This document shows, in pieces, positions 25,906 through 34,829 of a stretch of 64,000 bases of DNA. The translations under genes were made by a program, and so were the position numbers. The DNA lies in NCBI RefSeq assembly GCF_003860565.1, contig NZ_CP034157.1, forward strand, positions 2,294,001 through 2,358,000. The letters are read 5' to 3'. Each line of letters opens with the position of its first letter. Position 1 is the stretch's first letter. The stretch is from Cloacibacterium normanense (GTDB lineage: Bacteria; Bacteroidota; Bacteroidia; Flavobacteriales; Weeksellaceae). The notes under the pieces are model-generated. The model saw nothing but the letters and a program-made list of their open reading frames with translations. It searched no databases and had not been told where the DNA came from.

Positions 25906-27387
25906 CTATCTAAAATTCTGAAAATCTTGAATATAAAGTCCTTTTGCAGCATTCGTAGGATTGAATTTTTGCAGATTTTTATTTTCAAAACTGCTAGTAG
26001 AAGTATTACCCATTCTGAAAGACTGACCTGTAATAAGCTCTAAAGCCTTTTTCAAAAACGGGTCTCTTACATCGCCAAAAGCAGTTAAATTATTGAAAAT
26101 AGAATAAGGATTTATTTCATAATTCGGAGCAATAAATTCTGGATTCACATCTTTATCTTTGTTGTAATAAGAAAAAGTAATCGGTTGTAATTGCCAGTTA
26201 TGCTTCGTATTTCTATTAGTATACGAAGTGTAATCTTGAGCTGGAGAATCATACAAAGTGATAGAACCTACAAATTTCCCTACTGTATCATAACCAATCG
26301 TTACCACATTTACATATTTTTTAAGACACTGAACCGTAAGTTCACTTGCCGAAGCAGTTTGGAAATTTACCAAAACATAAACTTTAGTCAGATTAAGACT
26401 ATTAATGGTTTGTGTTCCAGATTTTTCGGGTCTGTTATTCACTAAACTGTAAGTATTCATTTGATTGCTCAGATAATCAAAGCCGTCTTCACTATTATGT
26501 TTATTATTAAAATCTAAAAAAACATACGGACTTCCGCTATAACTGTCGTTAATCATTCCTGCCAAAGCAACTGCCGTTTCCAGAGAACCACCTCCGTTAT
26601 ATCTTAAATCTAAAACCAATTCATTGATTCCATCTGCTTTCATTTGAGCAAAAGCAGCATTTAACTCATCATTATAATCTGCTTTGAAAGCATTAAATAC
26701 CAAATATCCAATATTTTTAGTTCCGTACACTTTTTTCTCATAATAAGCGATTGGATTTTCGTCTATATCTGCTTGAGTAATCGAAATAGAAGAAGTTTTA
26801 TCTGTGGTAATAAGTCCTGCACTCGTTAATTGTACCGTTGCAGCAAGAGTAACAGTAACTTGATTGTTATACAATAAGTCAGAATTATTAAGCGTCAAAG
26901 GAGAACCATTTACTTTAGTGATTACATCGCCACGTTTTAAACCTGCCAAAGCTGCAGGAGAATTAGGAACCACATAATTTACAAGAGCAACTGCGGTAGT
27001 ATTGGTATTGTCTTTCGGATAAATTCCTATATCAAAACCTCCACTTTTTTCAACTTCGGCAATTTTAGAAGAATATACTACTTCATTATTGTTTTCAATC
27101 CATGAAAATCTATCAATGGTACCTCTTTGATAAAGCAAAGAATAGAAAAGCTTGTCTGGAGTTTTTCCATTTAAAAAATTAGCGTACGTGGTTTGATTAT
27201 CATCAAAAGCATCTGCCAAATTAGGTACATTCGGTTGCCAATAATACCAAGAATTCATGGCCTTCCAAACAAAATTATTGATTTCATCAGGCTTAGTGGT
27301 AGAACCAGAATCATTATTGTCATCTCTAGAACAAGAGATAAATACTAATGTTAAAAATAGTGCGTTAAATAGATATTTAAGTTTCAT
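25906..27387 (-). CDS. S41 family peptidase, lipoprotein
   Basis: 493 aa. The signal peptide ends in the lipobox LVFISC (Cys19). An N-terminal helical domain leads into a PDZ domain (about 110-170, NSPAALAGLKRGDVITKVNGSPL), then the S41 tail-specific protease core with ELVLDLRYNGGGSLETAVALAG and the catalytic Ser in NFQTASASELTVQCLK. C-terminal-processing-type proteases of this group trim or degrade periplasmic proteins. Short polar repeats (NDSGSTTK) link the lipid anchor to the body. It is divergently transcribed from the next gene. Confidence 0.9.
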   Translation of the reverse strand: MKLKYLFNALFLTLVFISCSRDDNNDSGSTTKPDEINNFVWKAMNSWYYWQPNVPNLADAFDDNQTTYANFLNGKTPDKLFYSLLYQRGTIDRFSWIENNNEVVYSSKIAEVEKSGGFDIGIYPKDNTNTTAVALVNYVVPNSPAALAGLKRGDVITKVNGSPLTLNNSDLLYNNQVTVTLAATVQLTSAGLITTDKTSSISITQADIDENPIAYYEKKVYGTKNIGYLVFNAFKADYNDELNAAFAQMKADGINELVLDLRYNGGGSLETAVALAGMINDSYSGSPYVFLDFNNKHNSEDGFDYLSNQMNTYSLVNNRPEKSGTQTINSLNLTKVYVLVNFQTASASELTVQCLKKYVNVVTIGYDTVGKFVGSITLYDSPAQDYTSYTNRNTKHNWQLQPITFSYYNKDKDVNPEFIAPNYEINPYSIFNNLTAFGDVRDPFLKKALELITGQSFRMGNTSTSSFENKNLQKFNPTNAAKGLYIQDFQNFR

Positions 27388-27426
27388 TTTTTTGAATAGA
27401 TTTGTAATAAACTTAACGATAAATTT

Positions 27427-27801
27427 ATGAAAATTAGTATAATAAAATCATTTTTGGGAGCAATCTTTATGGCAAGTTTCGCAATTTCTTGTCAATCAAA
27501 CGTTTTACCAAAGGTAAAAAACGCCACTTATTCTTCTTATTCTAATGCTGACCAAAAAGGATATTGGGTAGAATTTGAACTAAGTCATGATTCTATTGCA
27601 CCAAAATCTGTTGTGCTCAATAATATTTTACAAGAAATTACTCCAGAAAATAAAACCGATAAAAAATATAAAATCAATGTAATAGCTCAATCTACCGCAA
27701 TTTTCGGATTCAAACCGAAGTTGGTAGAGAAAGAAAATGGCATTTATTTTGTTACAGATACGGCAGATGTTTTCAGGGCTGTAGATTTCAAATTAAAATA
27801 A
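27427..27801 (+). CDS. Small lipoprotein, unknown function
   Basis: 124 aa. A signal peptide with lipobox FAISC (Cys22) precedes a beta-rich body (GYWVEFELSHDSIAPKSVVLNNI) with no motif I recognise. It starts 39 bp from the divergent S41 lipoprotein gene, so the two could share a regulatory region. The next gene follows after a promoter with an 18-bp palindrome in its leader. Confidence 0.7.
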   Translation: MKISIIKSFLGAIFMASFAISCQSNVLPKVKNATYSSYSNADQKGYWVEFELSHDSIAPKSVVLNNILQEITPENKTDKKYKINVIAQSTAIFGFKPKLVEKENGIYFVTDTADVFRAVDFKLK

Positions 27802-27819
27802 ATTTTATCTTTGCGCCCG

Positions 27820-27837
27820 TTTTATAACGTTATAAAA
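27820..27837 (+). promoter_or_regulatory. 18-bp perfect palindrome in leader of the second DUF6646-like gene
   Basis: TTTTATAACGTTATAAAA lies 7 nt after the -7 box TATCTTTG (27806-27813) and 8 nt ahead of the ATG at 27846, so it falls at or just after the transcription start. It could be an operator or an mRNA hairpin. Confidence 0.5.
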
Positions 27838-27845
27838 ATATAATT

Positions 27846-28352
27846 ATGAAAAAAATTTTTGCAAGCGCAATGATATTTGCCGTAGGTTTTGCAAGCGCTC
27901 AAACGGTTGCTTATAAAGGAGCAGGTGATGTAAAAGTAAATTTAGGTGCTAATTTACAAGATGGAGGAACAGGTATTGTTTCTTCTGTAGATTATGGTTT
28001 AGGTGAGAGTTTCTCAATTGGTGCACAAGCTGGATATCTTCTTGGCGTAAAAGAAATTGGTGGAGAAATTCCAAAATTCGGAGATAGATTTGACTTAAAA
28101 GTAAGATTAAATGCTAATCTTGGAAGCGTTTTGAAACTTCCTTCAAATGTAGATGTATATCCTGGATTAAACCTTGGACTTAAAAATTTCGGTGGACATC
28201 TTGGAGCAAGATATTTCTTTGATAAAGGTTTTGGACTCTATACAGAAATGCAATTCCCAATCGCGAAATACAAAAAATCTGAAATTGCTTTTGACGATTT
28301 AAACAATCAATTTGCAGTAAATATTGGAGTGTCTTTTGATATCGACAACTAA
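27846..28352 (+). CDS. DUF6646-like small outer-membrane barrel protein, paralog of 12087
   Basis: 168 aa. The signal peptide (1-18, ending FASAQ) is followed by alternating beta strands. The matching landmarks to the 12087 protein are KGAGDVKVNLGANLQ, SSVDYGLGESFSIGAQAGY, DVYPGLNLGL and GGHLGARYFFDKGFGLYTEM. It is probably an 8-strand barrel or beta-sandwich in the outer membrane, of unknown role. A bidirectional terminator separates it from convergent tryptophanase. Confidence 0.8.
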   Translation: MKKIFASAMIFAVGFASAQTVAYKGAGDVKVNLGANLQDGGTGIVSSVDYGLGESFSIGAQAGYLLGVKEIGGEIPKFGDRFDLKVRLNANLGSVLKLPSNVDVYPGLNLGLKNFGGHLGARYFFDKGFGLYTEMQFPIAKYKKSEIAFDDLNNQFAVNIGVSFDIDN

Positions 28353-28370
28353 AAAACTTTATAAAAAAAT

Positions 28371-28402
28371 AAAAATGCCGAGAAAAATCTCGGCATTTTT
28401 TT
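28371..28402. terminator. Bidirectional terminator
   Basis: AAAAATGCCGAG (28371-28382) pairs with CTCGGCATTTTT (28389-28400), with A and T runs on both sides. It serves the two convergent genes. Confidence 0.88.
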
Positions 28403-29777
28403 ATGCTTGCTCTAACTTTACTGTAAAATGTCTTAAAATTTCTGACTCCCAAGTGATTTTGTAACCTTTTGTAATTTCATCACTTCGGTCAAAAACATTT
28501 TTAAGCGCTGCTGCGATATAGCGAATATGATTATCCGTATAGGTTCTTCTTGGCAAAGCCAATCTCACCAATTCCAGCTTCGGATAACGATTTTCTCTGG
28601 TTTCTGGATCTCTATCTGCCAAAATAGTTCCTATTTCCACCCCTCTAATTCCCGCTTCTTTATAAATTTCTAAAGCCAATGTTTGCGCAGGAAATTCTTC
28701 TCTTTTGATATTGGGTAAAAATTTAAGCGCATCTAAGAAAACAGCGTGACCGCCAATTGGTTTCTGAACAGGAATTCCGTATTCTATCAAGAGATTTCCC
28801 AAAAGTTCTACTTGAGAAATTCTGCTTTCTAAGTAAGGAAATTCGGTTGCTTCGTCTAAACCTTGTGCAAGTGCAGCCATATCTCTTCCAGCCATTCCTC
28901 CGTAAGTGATAAAACCTTCATAAATAATAGTGAAATTAGACGCTTTTCTGAAAATTTTCTCGTCATTTAAAGCGATAAAACCACCAATATTTACCAAACC
29001 ATCTTTTTTAGAACTCATGGTCATCCCGATTCCGTAAGAAAACATTTCTTTACAGATTTCTTTGATGCTCCAATTTTTGTAATTTTCTTCTCTTTGTTTG
29101 ATGAAATAAGCATTTTCGGCAAATCTCGCAGCGTCAAAAATCACTGGAATTCCGTATTGATCCGAAAGATTTTTAACCGCTTTTATATTTTCTAAAGAAA
29201 CAGGTTGTCCACCAGAAGTATTACAAGTAATGGTAATTAAACAAAACGGAATTTGTTTTTTTGGATAAGACTGATAAACTTTTTCTAATTTTTGAATATC
29301 TAAATTTCCTTTGAAAGGATGAAGATTTTCTATATCAAAAGCTTCATCAATCGTACAATCTACTGCATGAGCTTTTCTGAATTCTATATGACCTTTAGTC
29401 GTGTCAAAATGAGAATTTCCGGGAATGATATCATTTTCTTTAATCATCGTAGAAAAAAGCACATTTTCTGCAGCTCTTCCTTGATGAACAGGTAAAAGAA
29501 ACTGAAATCCAGTTAATTTTTCGACTTGTTTTTGGAGTTTTTCGAAGGAGCGAGAACCTGCATAAGATTCATCTCCCATCATAAGTTCTCCCCATTGTTT
29601 ATCACTCATTGCTCCCGTTCCTGAATCGGTAAGCAAATCGATAAAAACCTGAGAGGATTTTAAATTAAATAAGTTATAGTGCGCTTCTTGAAGCCAAATT
29701 TCTCTTTGTTCGCGTGTAGATTGCGAAATTTCTTCCACCATTTTTATGCGGAAGGGTTCTGCGTAAGGAAGTTTCAC
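28401..29777 (-). CDS. tnaA: Tryptophanase
   Basis: 458 aa PLP enzyme that splits tryptophan into indole, pyruvate and ammonia. Landmarks match E. coli TnaA along the length: EPFRIKMVE, FIDLLTDSGTGAMS, GDESYAGSRS, PVHQGRAAENVLF, the PLP lysine in MSSKKDG, DAARFAENAYFIKQRE, GGHAVFLDA and LRHFTVKLE. Tyrosine phenol-lyase is close kin, but the overall wording is nearer to TnaA. No TnaC-like leader is visible; upstream lie four 6-bp units at 29782-29805. Confidence 0.9.
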   Translation of the reverse strand: MKLPYAEPFRIKMVEEISQSTREQREIWLQEAHYNLFNLKSSQVFIDLLTDSGTGAMSDKQWGELMMGDESYAGSRSFEKLQKQVEKLTGFQFLLPVHQGRAAENVLFSTMIKENDIIPGNSHFDTTKGHIEFRKAHAVDCTIDEAFDIENLHPFKGNLDIQKLEKVYQSYPKKQIPFCLITITCNTSGGQPVSLENIKAVKNLSDQYGIPVIFDAARFAENAYFIKQREENYKNWSIKEICKEMFSYGIGMTMSSKKDGLVNIGGFIALNDEKIFRKASNFTIIYEGFITYGGMAGRDMAALAQGLDEATEFPYLESRISQVELLGNLLIEYGIPVQKPIGGHAVFLDALKFLPNIKREEFPAQTLALEIYKEAGIRGVEIGTILADRDPETRENRYPKLELVRLALPRRTYTDNHIRYIAAALKNVFDRSDEITKGYKITWESEILRHFTVKLEQA

Positions 29778-29781
29778 TTTA

Positions 29782-29805
29782 GATTAAGATTAAGGTTAAG
29801 GTTGA
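29782..29805. repeat. Tandem hexamers in the tnaA leader
   Basis: Four consecutive units read GATTAA, GATTAA, GGTTAA, GGTTGA, directly upstream of the tnaA start codon. Similar hexamer runs are common between Bacteroidetes genes. Confidence 0.6.
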
Positions 29806-29869
29806 GTGAATTACACTACCATTTTTTGACAAAATTTTAAATTTCTAAACCTTTGTCTTTACCTAAATC

Positions 29870-30505
29870 TCATTCCGGTGCTTTGAAAACGTTTTTATCA
29901 CTGTGGAAACCTGCTACTCCGCCAGAAACTGCAAATTTCATGGCTTCGGCAGCGTTCATTCCCACTACAGGTTTTATGTTTTTTTCTTCGGTGACAATTA
30001 CCCAACCAGAAATAGCATAAGAATGAGGCAAATACACCGCCGCGAAATTGTGTTTTTCTACTTCGCCCATTTCTTTTTGGGTCAAAAATCCTATTCTCCA
30101 GATTTCTGGATTTTCATTGGTTTTTACCCAAACTGGCGTGTTAAATTTCTTTTTATCTCCTACAAATGAAGACATTACATCTTTAGTAGGTGTGTAAATA
30201 TGTTTTACTCCTGGTGTTTTTTCTAAAAAATGGTCTAAACTCTCGAAAACAACTTTCCCAAAAACAAATTTGTTAAAGAAATAACCTACTCCAGAAATAA
30301 ATAAAATCAAAGACAAAAAACCAACTCCTGTTCTATTGAGGAAAGGAAAGAATTTTTCAAACGGAATAATGTTATCAATGGTGTCAAAAACCAAAAAAAT
30401 GAGATACAAAGTCGCCGCGATAGGACCAATGATAATCAGTCCTTTCAAGAAAGATTTCACGAAAAGATTTAAGTAGTCTTCGGGTTTTGGCTTTTTAATT
30501 CTCAC
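29870..30505 (-). CDS. DUF502 family membrane protein
   Basis: 211 aa. Two N-terminal membrane helices (about 15-38 and 50-72, FLKGLIIIGPIAATLYLIF and GFLSLILFISGVGYFF) precede the conserved DUF502 soluble part with TPGVKHIYTPTKDVMSSF, VYLPHSYAISGWVIVTEE and MNAAEAMKFAVSGGVAGF. The family occurs across bacteria and plants (COV proteins); its function is uncertain, possibly in trafficking or envelope upkeep. Monocistronic on the minus strand. Confidence 0.9.
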   Translation of the reverse strand: MRIKKPKPEDYLNLFVKSFLKGLIIIGPIAATLYLIFLVFDTIDNIIPFEKFFPFLNRTGVGFLSLILFISGVGYFFNKFVFGKVVFESLDHFLEKTPGVKHIYTPTKDVMSSFVGDKKKFNTPVWVKTNENPEIWRIGFLTQKEMGEVEKHNFAAVYLPHSYAISGWVIVTEEKNIKPVVGMNAAEAMKFAVSGGVAGFHSDKNVFKAPE

Positions 30506-30634
30506 TTTCTTAAAAATATCGCAGTAAAGATAATAATTTCATAAACTTTCTGATAAAAAATGTAAACTAAATTTTAATGTTTCATTCTACTTTTACCACA
30601 CCAAAATATTAACAACTATTAAATCACAAGACCT

Positions 30635-30841
30635 ATGAAAAATTTACAGAAAATGAGTGCAAGTTTATTTGCATTTTTGGTAAGCTTTTTAGCATTTGCA
30701 CAAGAAAAAGCAGTAGAAGTAACCACTTCTACTACTACCACCACAGAAGAATGGTACACTAATCCGCTTTATTGGGTTATAGGAGCAGTAGCTCTTATTG
30801 CAATTATTGCGATTGTATCAAGAAGTGGCAACAAAGATTAA
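30635..30841 (+). CDS. Small Thr-rich single-pass membrane protein
   Basis: 68 aa. A signal peptide (1-22, ending LAFAQ) is followed by a Thr-rich stretch (VEVTTSTTTTTEEW) and a C-terminal membrane helix (WVIGAVALIAIIAIVS) with a short basic tail. No family is recognised; short proteins of this plan are frequent in Flavobacteriia. A strong bidirectional terminator follows. Confidence 0.75.
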   Translation: MKNLQKMSASLFAFLVSFLAFAQEKAVEVTTSTTTTTEEWYTNPLYWVIGAVALIAIIAIVSRSGNKD

Positions 30842-30858
30842 CCCCCTTTAATTTTACC

Positions 30859-30897
30859 AAAAAGCTCATCAAAATTTGATGAGCTTTTTTATTTTTA
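30859..30897. terminator. Bidirectional terminator
   Basis: A near-palindromic 15-bp stem (30859-30873 with 30875-30889, AAGCTCATC/GATGAGCTT core) with a T run on the plus side. It also marks the 3' end of the convergent miaE. Confidence 0.85.
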
Positions 30898-31473
30898 ACC
30901 ATGAATGGTTTCTTTATTTCCGTAAGATTTTATGATTTCGCCTTCATATTCTAACCATTCTTCCCAGCGTTTGTTTACTTTTTCTGGGTCTCCTAATTGT
31001 CTTGCGAAACCTATGAAAGTAGTGTAATGATTGGCTTCAGAAATCATGAGCTCTTTGTAGAATTCTTTGAGTTCTTCGTCTTTTATGTTTTCTGTCAAAA
31101 CTTTAAAACGCTCACAACTTCTCGCTTCAATCATCGCTGCAAAAAGCATTTTGTCTATAATTAAATCTTCTCTACTTCCTTGAATAATGAATTTAAAAAG
31201 TTGATTTACATAATCGTCTTTTCTGGTTCTCCCTAAAATATAACCTCTCTTTTTGATGATTTCGTGAACTTGATTGAAATGGTCCATTTCTTCTTGTGCT
31301 ATTGCCAAAAGTTCGGTCACAATTTCTGTATGTTCAGGAATCATAGTGATTAAACCAATCGCATTAGTGGCAGCTTTTTGTTCGCACCAAGCGTGATCTG
31401 TAAGGATTTCTTCTAAATTTCCTTCTGCTATATTTGCCCAACGTGGATCTGTAGGTAATTTTAATTTGAACAT
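30895..31473 (-). CDS. miaE: tRNA-(ms2io6A) hydroxylase family (MiaE)
   Basis: 192 aa from ATG at 31471-31473 (start FKLKLPTDPRW). An ATG 21 bp upstream would add MQKIRNK in a stretch that looks like leader. Di-iron ferritin-like helices carry the ligands: E in DHAWCEQKA, E-x2-H in QEEMDHFNQVH, E in IEARSCERF and E-x2-H in SEANHYTTF. MiaE hydroxylates the isopentenyl side chain of modified A37 in tRNA. The family call is firm; the in vivo substrate in this group is less studied. Confidence 0.9.
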   Translation of the reverse strand: MFKLKLPTDPRWANIAEGNLEEILTDHAWCEQKAATNAIGLITMIPEHTEIVTELLAIAQEEMDHFNQVHEIIKKRGYILGRTRKDDYVNQLFKFIIQGSREDLIIDKMLFAAMIEARSCERFKVLTENIKDEELKEFYKELMISEANHYTTFIGFARQLGDPEKVNKRWEEWLEYEGEIIKSYGNKETIHG

Positions 31474-31501
31474 TTTATTTCTAATTTTTTGCAAATTTAC
31501 A

Positions 31502-32614
31502 TTAATTCTCGGCAGTTTTCTTTCTTAGAAATTCTAAAATTTTCCAGCCGTAATCGTCTACTTTTTTCAAAACTTCTGCGAAAAGGATGGCTAAAATCAC
31601 ATTCAAAACATATACAATCACCATCAAAACCCAAATATTTATGCTGTCTTTAAGAGGCGGAATTAAAAAATACACTACTGAAGAGCTCATTCCTTGCGCA
31701 AAATAATAGAAAATGGCGTTTTTCCCGATGTAGTTAATGAAATTGTCTTTGGTGATTTTCAATCGGTTATACAATACAAAAATGGTCACCAAAGAAAGTA
31801 AACTCCAAACGATGTAAGGAATTTTTGGCGGAAATTTTTGCTTATTAAATTTATAGAAAACTTCGTTACCGAAATACCAGAAAACCAAAACCAAACTCAA
31901 AGCTACCAATCCATACAAAACAGGAACAAAAACATTTTTAATTCTTTTTCCTTTTAATTGAGTGGCGATTAAGAAAATGGCAAGATAAAAAGCAACATAA
32001 CCAACTTGTCCGCTCGGATAATATGGTGCAAAGTTTTTCATTACATCATTATCAATATTGAAATAAATCGTGAGCGCTAAACAAACTCCTATTAACCATT
32101 TGATGTGTTTTGGGAAAAATTTCAAAGCTAAAACTCCAAAAACAGTTACGATGTAATAGACTTTAAGATACCAAAAACTTCCCATCACTACAGGAAAACT
32201 ATCACAATTGCTATAACTGTGAAGCCACCAATTCCCGAGCATATCCCAATTAAATGCTGAGTCTAGATTAGGTACACCATATTTAGTTCCGAAAACCGTA
32301 TAATAGGATTGCATTCCTTCTTCTCCAAAAATATTGAAGATACCGAGTTTCATAAATCCATCAAGGAAAAACAAGAACGTCACGAAAATCATATACGTCA
32401 CTTGAAGTTTCAGCAATCTATACAGGGTTTTCTCTACATTATTCCCAGAAGTTAAGCCACTTAAAGCAAAAAACACAGGAACATCTATGAGTAAACTCAA
32501 CGTTCTCACTTCCGAAGGAAGATAAAGTTGACCACTCCAAAAAGCGGTATGAATAAAAATAATAGAAAGAGTAGCCAAGCCTTTGGCAAAATCAATGTAG
32601 AGGTCTCGTTTCAT
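31502..32614 (-). CDS. Acyltransferase 3 family membrane protein
   Basis: 370 aa with about ten membrane helices. It starts DLYIDFAKGLATLSIIFIHTAF, the R/D-x-D and catalytic-type His segment of OafA/acyltransferase 3 proteins, and continues with VFFALSGLTSG. Such enzymes O-acetylate surface sugars or move acyl groups to envelope molecules. It ends 28 bp before miaE on the same strand and could share its transcript. Substrate unknown. Confidence 0.87.
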   Translation of the reverse strand: MKRDLYIDFAKGLATLSIIFIHTAFWSGQLYLPSEVRTLSLLIDVPVFFALSGLTSGNNVEKTLYRLLKLQVTYMIFVTFLFFLDGFMKLGIFNIFGEEGMQSYYTVFGTKYGVPNLDSAFNWDMLGNWWLHSYSNCDSFPVVMGSFWYLKVYYIVTVFGVLALKFFPKHIKWLIGVCLALTIYFNIDNDVMKNFAPYYPSGQVGYVAFYLAIFLIATQLKGKRIKNVFVPVLYGLVALSLVLVFWYFGNEVFYKFNKQKFPPKIPYIVWSLLSLVTIFVLYNRLKITKDNFINYIGKNAIFYYFAQGMSSSVVYFLIPPLKDSINIWVLMVIVYVLNVILAILFAEVLKKVDDYGWKILEFLRKKTAEN

Positions 32615-32701
32615 ATAGTTTATTAAGTAATTTCAAAAGTACAGATTTTCAGTTCAAATAAAAAATTTTAGCATTATTGTGGATAACTCAAAAATATTTC
32701 T

Positions 32702-32709
32702 TACTTTTG
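32702..32709 (+). promoter_or_regulatory. -7 box of rplU-rpmA
   Basis: TACTTTTG matches TAnnTTTG, with a TTG-containing stretch about 22 nt upstream (32677-32679). The rplU ATG is at 32741. Confidence 0.6.
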
Positions 32710-32740
32710 CACCCTGAATTAACTAAAAAAATTATAAACA

Positions 32741-33169
32741 ATGTTAGCAATCGTAGAGATAGCAGGGCTTCAATACAAAGTTGAGCAAAACCAAAAGTTG
32801 TTTGTAAACCGTTTAAAAGGAGAAAAAGGAGATAAAGTTTCTTTTGAAAAAGTTCTTCTTACTATTGACGGAGCAATCACTGTAGGTGCCCCAGCTGTAG
32901 AGGGTGTTTCTGTACAAGCAGAAATCCTAGACCATGTACAAGCAGATAAAGTAATCGTTTTCAAAAAGAAAAGAAGAAAAGGTTACAAAGTGAAAAATGG
33001 TCACAGACAACAATTAACTCAAATTCAAATTGTATCAATTGGTGGTGCAGATGCTCCAAAAGCTAAAAAAGCTACCAAAAAAGAAACAACTGAAGAAGTA
33101 GTAGCAGAAGAAAAAACAGCTAAAAAACCAGCTGCTAAAAAAACTGCAAAAAAAGACACTGAAGATTAA
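32741..33169 (+). CDS. rplU: Ribosomal protein L21 with histone-like tail
   Basis: 142 aa. Residues 1-103 are standard L21 (MLAIVEIAGLQYKVEQNQKLFVNRL to the KRRKGYKVKNGHRQQLTQIQI signature). The last 40 are a Lys/Ala/Glu-rich extension (KKATKKETTEE, then KKPAAKKTAKKD) that resembles histone H1 tails. L21 binds 23S rRNA in the large subunit. Such tails are seen in other Bacteroidetes L21 proteins. It is first in a two-gene operon with rpmA, 29 bp apart. Confidence 0.95.
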   Translation: MLAIVEIAGLQYKVEQNQKLFVNRLKGEKGDKVSFEKVLLTIDGAITVGAPAVEGVSVQAEILDHVQADKVIVFKKKRRKGYKVKNGHRQQLTQIQIVSIGGADAPKAKKATKKETTEEVVAEEKTAKKPAAKKTAKKDTED

Positions 33170-33198
33170 TTTTAAAAACCAAAAAACCTTAAAATAAA

Positions 33199-33456
33199 AT
33201 GGCACACAAGAAAGGAGTTGGTAGTTCCAAAAACGGTAGAGAATCTCACTCTAAAAGATTAGGTGTGAAGATTTTCGGTGGACAAAGCGCTATTGCTGGT
33301 AATATTATTGTAAGACAAAGAGGTACACAACACCACCCAGGTGAAAACGTGGGAATGGGTAAAGACCACACTTTGCATGCATTAGTAGACGGTAAAGTAG
33401 TTTTTACTAAGAAAGCAAACAACAGATCTTTTGTATCTGTAGAACCAAACGCATAA
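33199..33456 (+). CDS. rpmA: Ribosomal protein L27
   Basis: 85 aa. The N-terminus [20 protein letters not shown] is the classical L27 arm that reaches toward the peptidyl transferase centre, and [26 protein letters not shown] follows. No cleaved N-terminal extension as in Firmicutes is present. A terminator lies 20 bp downstream. Confidence 0.97.
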   Translation: MAHKKGVGSSKNGRESHSKRLGVKIFGGQSAIAGNIIVRQRGTQHHPGENVGMGKDHTLHALVDGKVVFTKKANNRSFVSVEPNA

Positions 33457-33476
33457 TTTAAGCGTTATAAAATCTT

Positions 33477-33506
33477 AAAACCTCAGCTTTTCGCTGAGGT
33501 TTTTTA
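33477..33506 (+). terminator. Terminator of rplU-rpmA
   Basis: AAAACCTCAGC (33477-33487) pairs with GCTGAGGTTTT (33493-33503), followed by T's. Confidence 0.88.
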
Positions 33507-33587
33507 TGTTATTATTCATCAAAAAAATTCTTTGTCATTGCCTTGAAAATCTGTAACTTCGCTTCCCTTTTTATAGCAAGTTTATTT

Positions 33588-34766
33588 ATGAAAAAAATAT
33601 TATCCGTTTTTACCTTAATTTTATTTTTATCAAGCAATGCCCAAACCAAAATTTTATTTGATGCCACAAAAGCCGAAATGGCAGGAAACGCAGATTGGGT
33701 AATTGATGCAGATTCTAAATCTGGTGGAGAATCTAATCCACAAAGAATTCCTACTCCCGCACAAAGCGGAATTACCGCTTCTACCTCAGAAACTTATTGG
33801 AACGGTGGAATAAGTGCGTGGGCAATTGATTTAGTAAAACAAGGATACTACGTAGAAACACTCCCAAGAACAGGAGGTGTAATTTCTTATGGAAATCCAA
33901 ATAACGACCAAGATTTATCTAATTACAAAGTATTTATCGTTACCGAGCCAAATAGCCAATTTACGATGGCAGAAAAAGACGCTATTATTAATTTCGTGAA
34001 AAACGGAGGCGGACTTTATATGATTGCCGACCATGACAATAGCGATAGAAATGGTGACGGTTGGGATTCTCCAGCTATTTGGAATGATTTAGTTTCTACC
34101 AATTCTGTAGTTGCCAATCCTTTCGGAATTACCTTTGACGTAGTGACTTTTTCACAAACCACTACTAATTTTGCAAATATTCCTTCTAATACTATTTTAA
34201 ATGGAAGCGCTGGAACTCCTAGAGCTATGCAGTTTTCTGCGGGCGCAAGTATGACGCTTAATAAAACCGCTAATCCTTCTGTTCAAGGTTTGGTTTTTAA
34301 AACGGGAGCTTCAACCACAGGAACCACTAATGTAATGTTTGCTACTGCAACTTACGGAGCTGGAAAAGTTTGTGCATTAGGAGACAGTTCCGTTCCTGAT
34401 GATGGAACAGGAGACACTGGAGACAATTTATATGATGGCTATTTTGCAGATGCTTCGGGAAATCATAGACCTCTTTTAATTAATTCTGTAATTTGGTTGG
34501 CTACCTCTTCAGGATTAGCCACAGATGACATTATGAAACCAGAACTTTCGGTAAATATTTACCCTAATCCAAGTAGTGATTTTGTGTATGTACAGAGCAA
34601 AACCTCAGAAAAATATCACTTAACCTTAATGGACTCCTCTGGAAAAGTTTTGCAAAGTATTCCTAATACAGACAAGATTAGCATAACTTCTTATCCTAAA
34701 GGAATTTACTACTTGGTCATCAAAAACGATAAAGGTTTTAAAAACTTTAAAGTCGAAAAAAAATAA
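33588..34766 (+). CDS. T9SS-secreted protein with GATase/DUF4350-like domain
   Basis: 392 aa from ATG 33588; an in-frame start at 33543 would put extra residues before a complete signal peptide (MKKILSVFTLILFLSSNAQ) and is rejected. The body carries YKVFIVTEPNSQFTMAEKDAIINFVKNGGGLYMIADHD, reminiscent of ThuA/GATase1 or DUF4350 folds, and a Asp/Gly-rich metal-like loop (DNSDRNGDGWDS). The C-terminal 75 residues (LSVNIYPNPSSDFVYV to GFKNFKVEKK) are a type-A sorting domain for the type IX secretion system. It is exported; the enzyme activity is unknown. Confidence 0.85.
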   Translation: MKKILSVFTLILFLSSNAQTKILFDATKAEMAGNADWVIDADSKSGGESNPQRIPTPAQSGITASTSETYWNGGISAWAIDLVKQGYYVETLPRTGGVISYGNPNNDQDLSNYKVFIVTEPNSQFTMAEKDAIINFVKNGGGLYMIADHDNSDRNGDGWDSPAIWNDLVSTNSVVANPFGITFDVVTFSQTTTNFANIPSNTILNGSAGTPRAMQFSAGASMTLNKTANPSVQGLVFKTGASTTGTTNVMFATATYGAGKVCALGDSSVPDDGTGDTGDNLYDGYFADASGNHRPLLINSVIWLATSSGLATDDIMKPELSVNIYPNPSSDFVYVQSKTSEKYHLTLMDSSGKVLQSIPNTDKISITSYPKGIYYLVIKNDKGFKNFKVEKK

Positions 34767-34775
34767 TTCCACTCC

Positions 34776-34803
34776 AACCGAAGAACTTCTTCGGTTTTTT
34801 TTA
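34776..34803 (+). terminator. Terminator of the T9SS cargo gene
   Basis: AACCGAAGAA (34776-34785) pairs with TTCTTCGGTT (34787-34796), then a T run. Confidence 0.82.
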
Positions 34804-34829
34804 TTTATTTTTGAGGAAATTCTCAACAA

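Noticed and set aside
29780-29870. TnaC-like leader peptide ahead of tryptophanase
   Set aside because: No short ORF with a Trp codon and a downstream arrest pattern is present; only hexamer repeats are seen.
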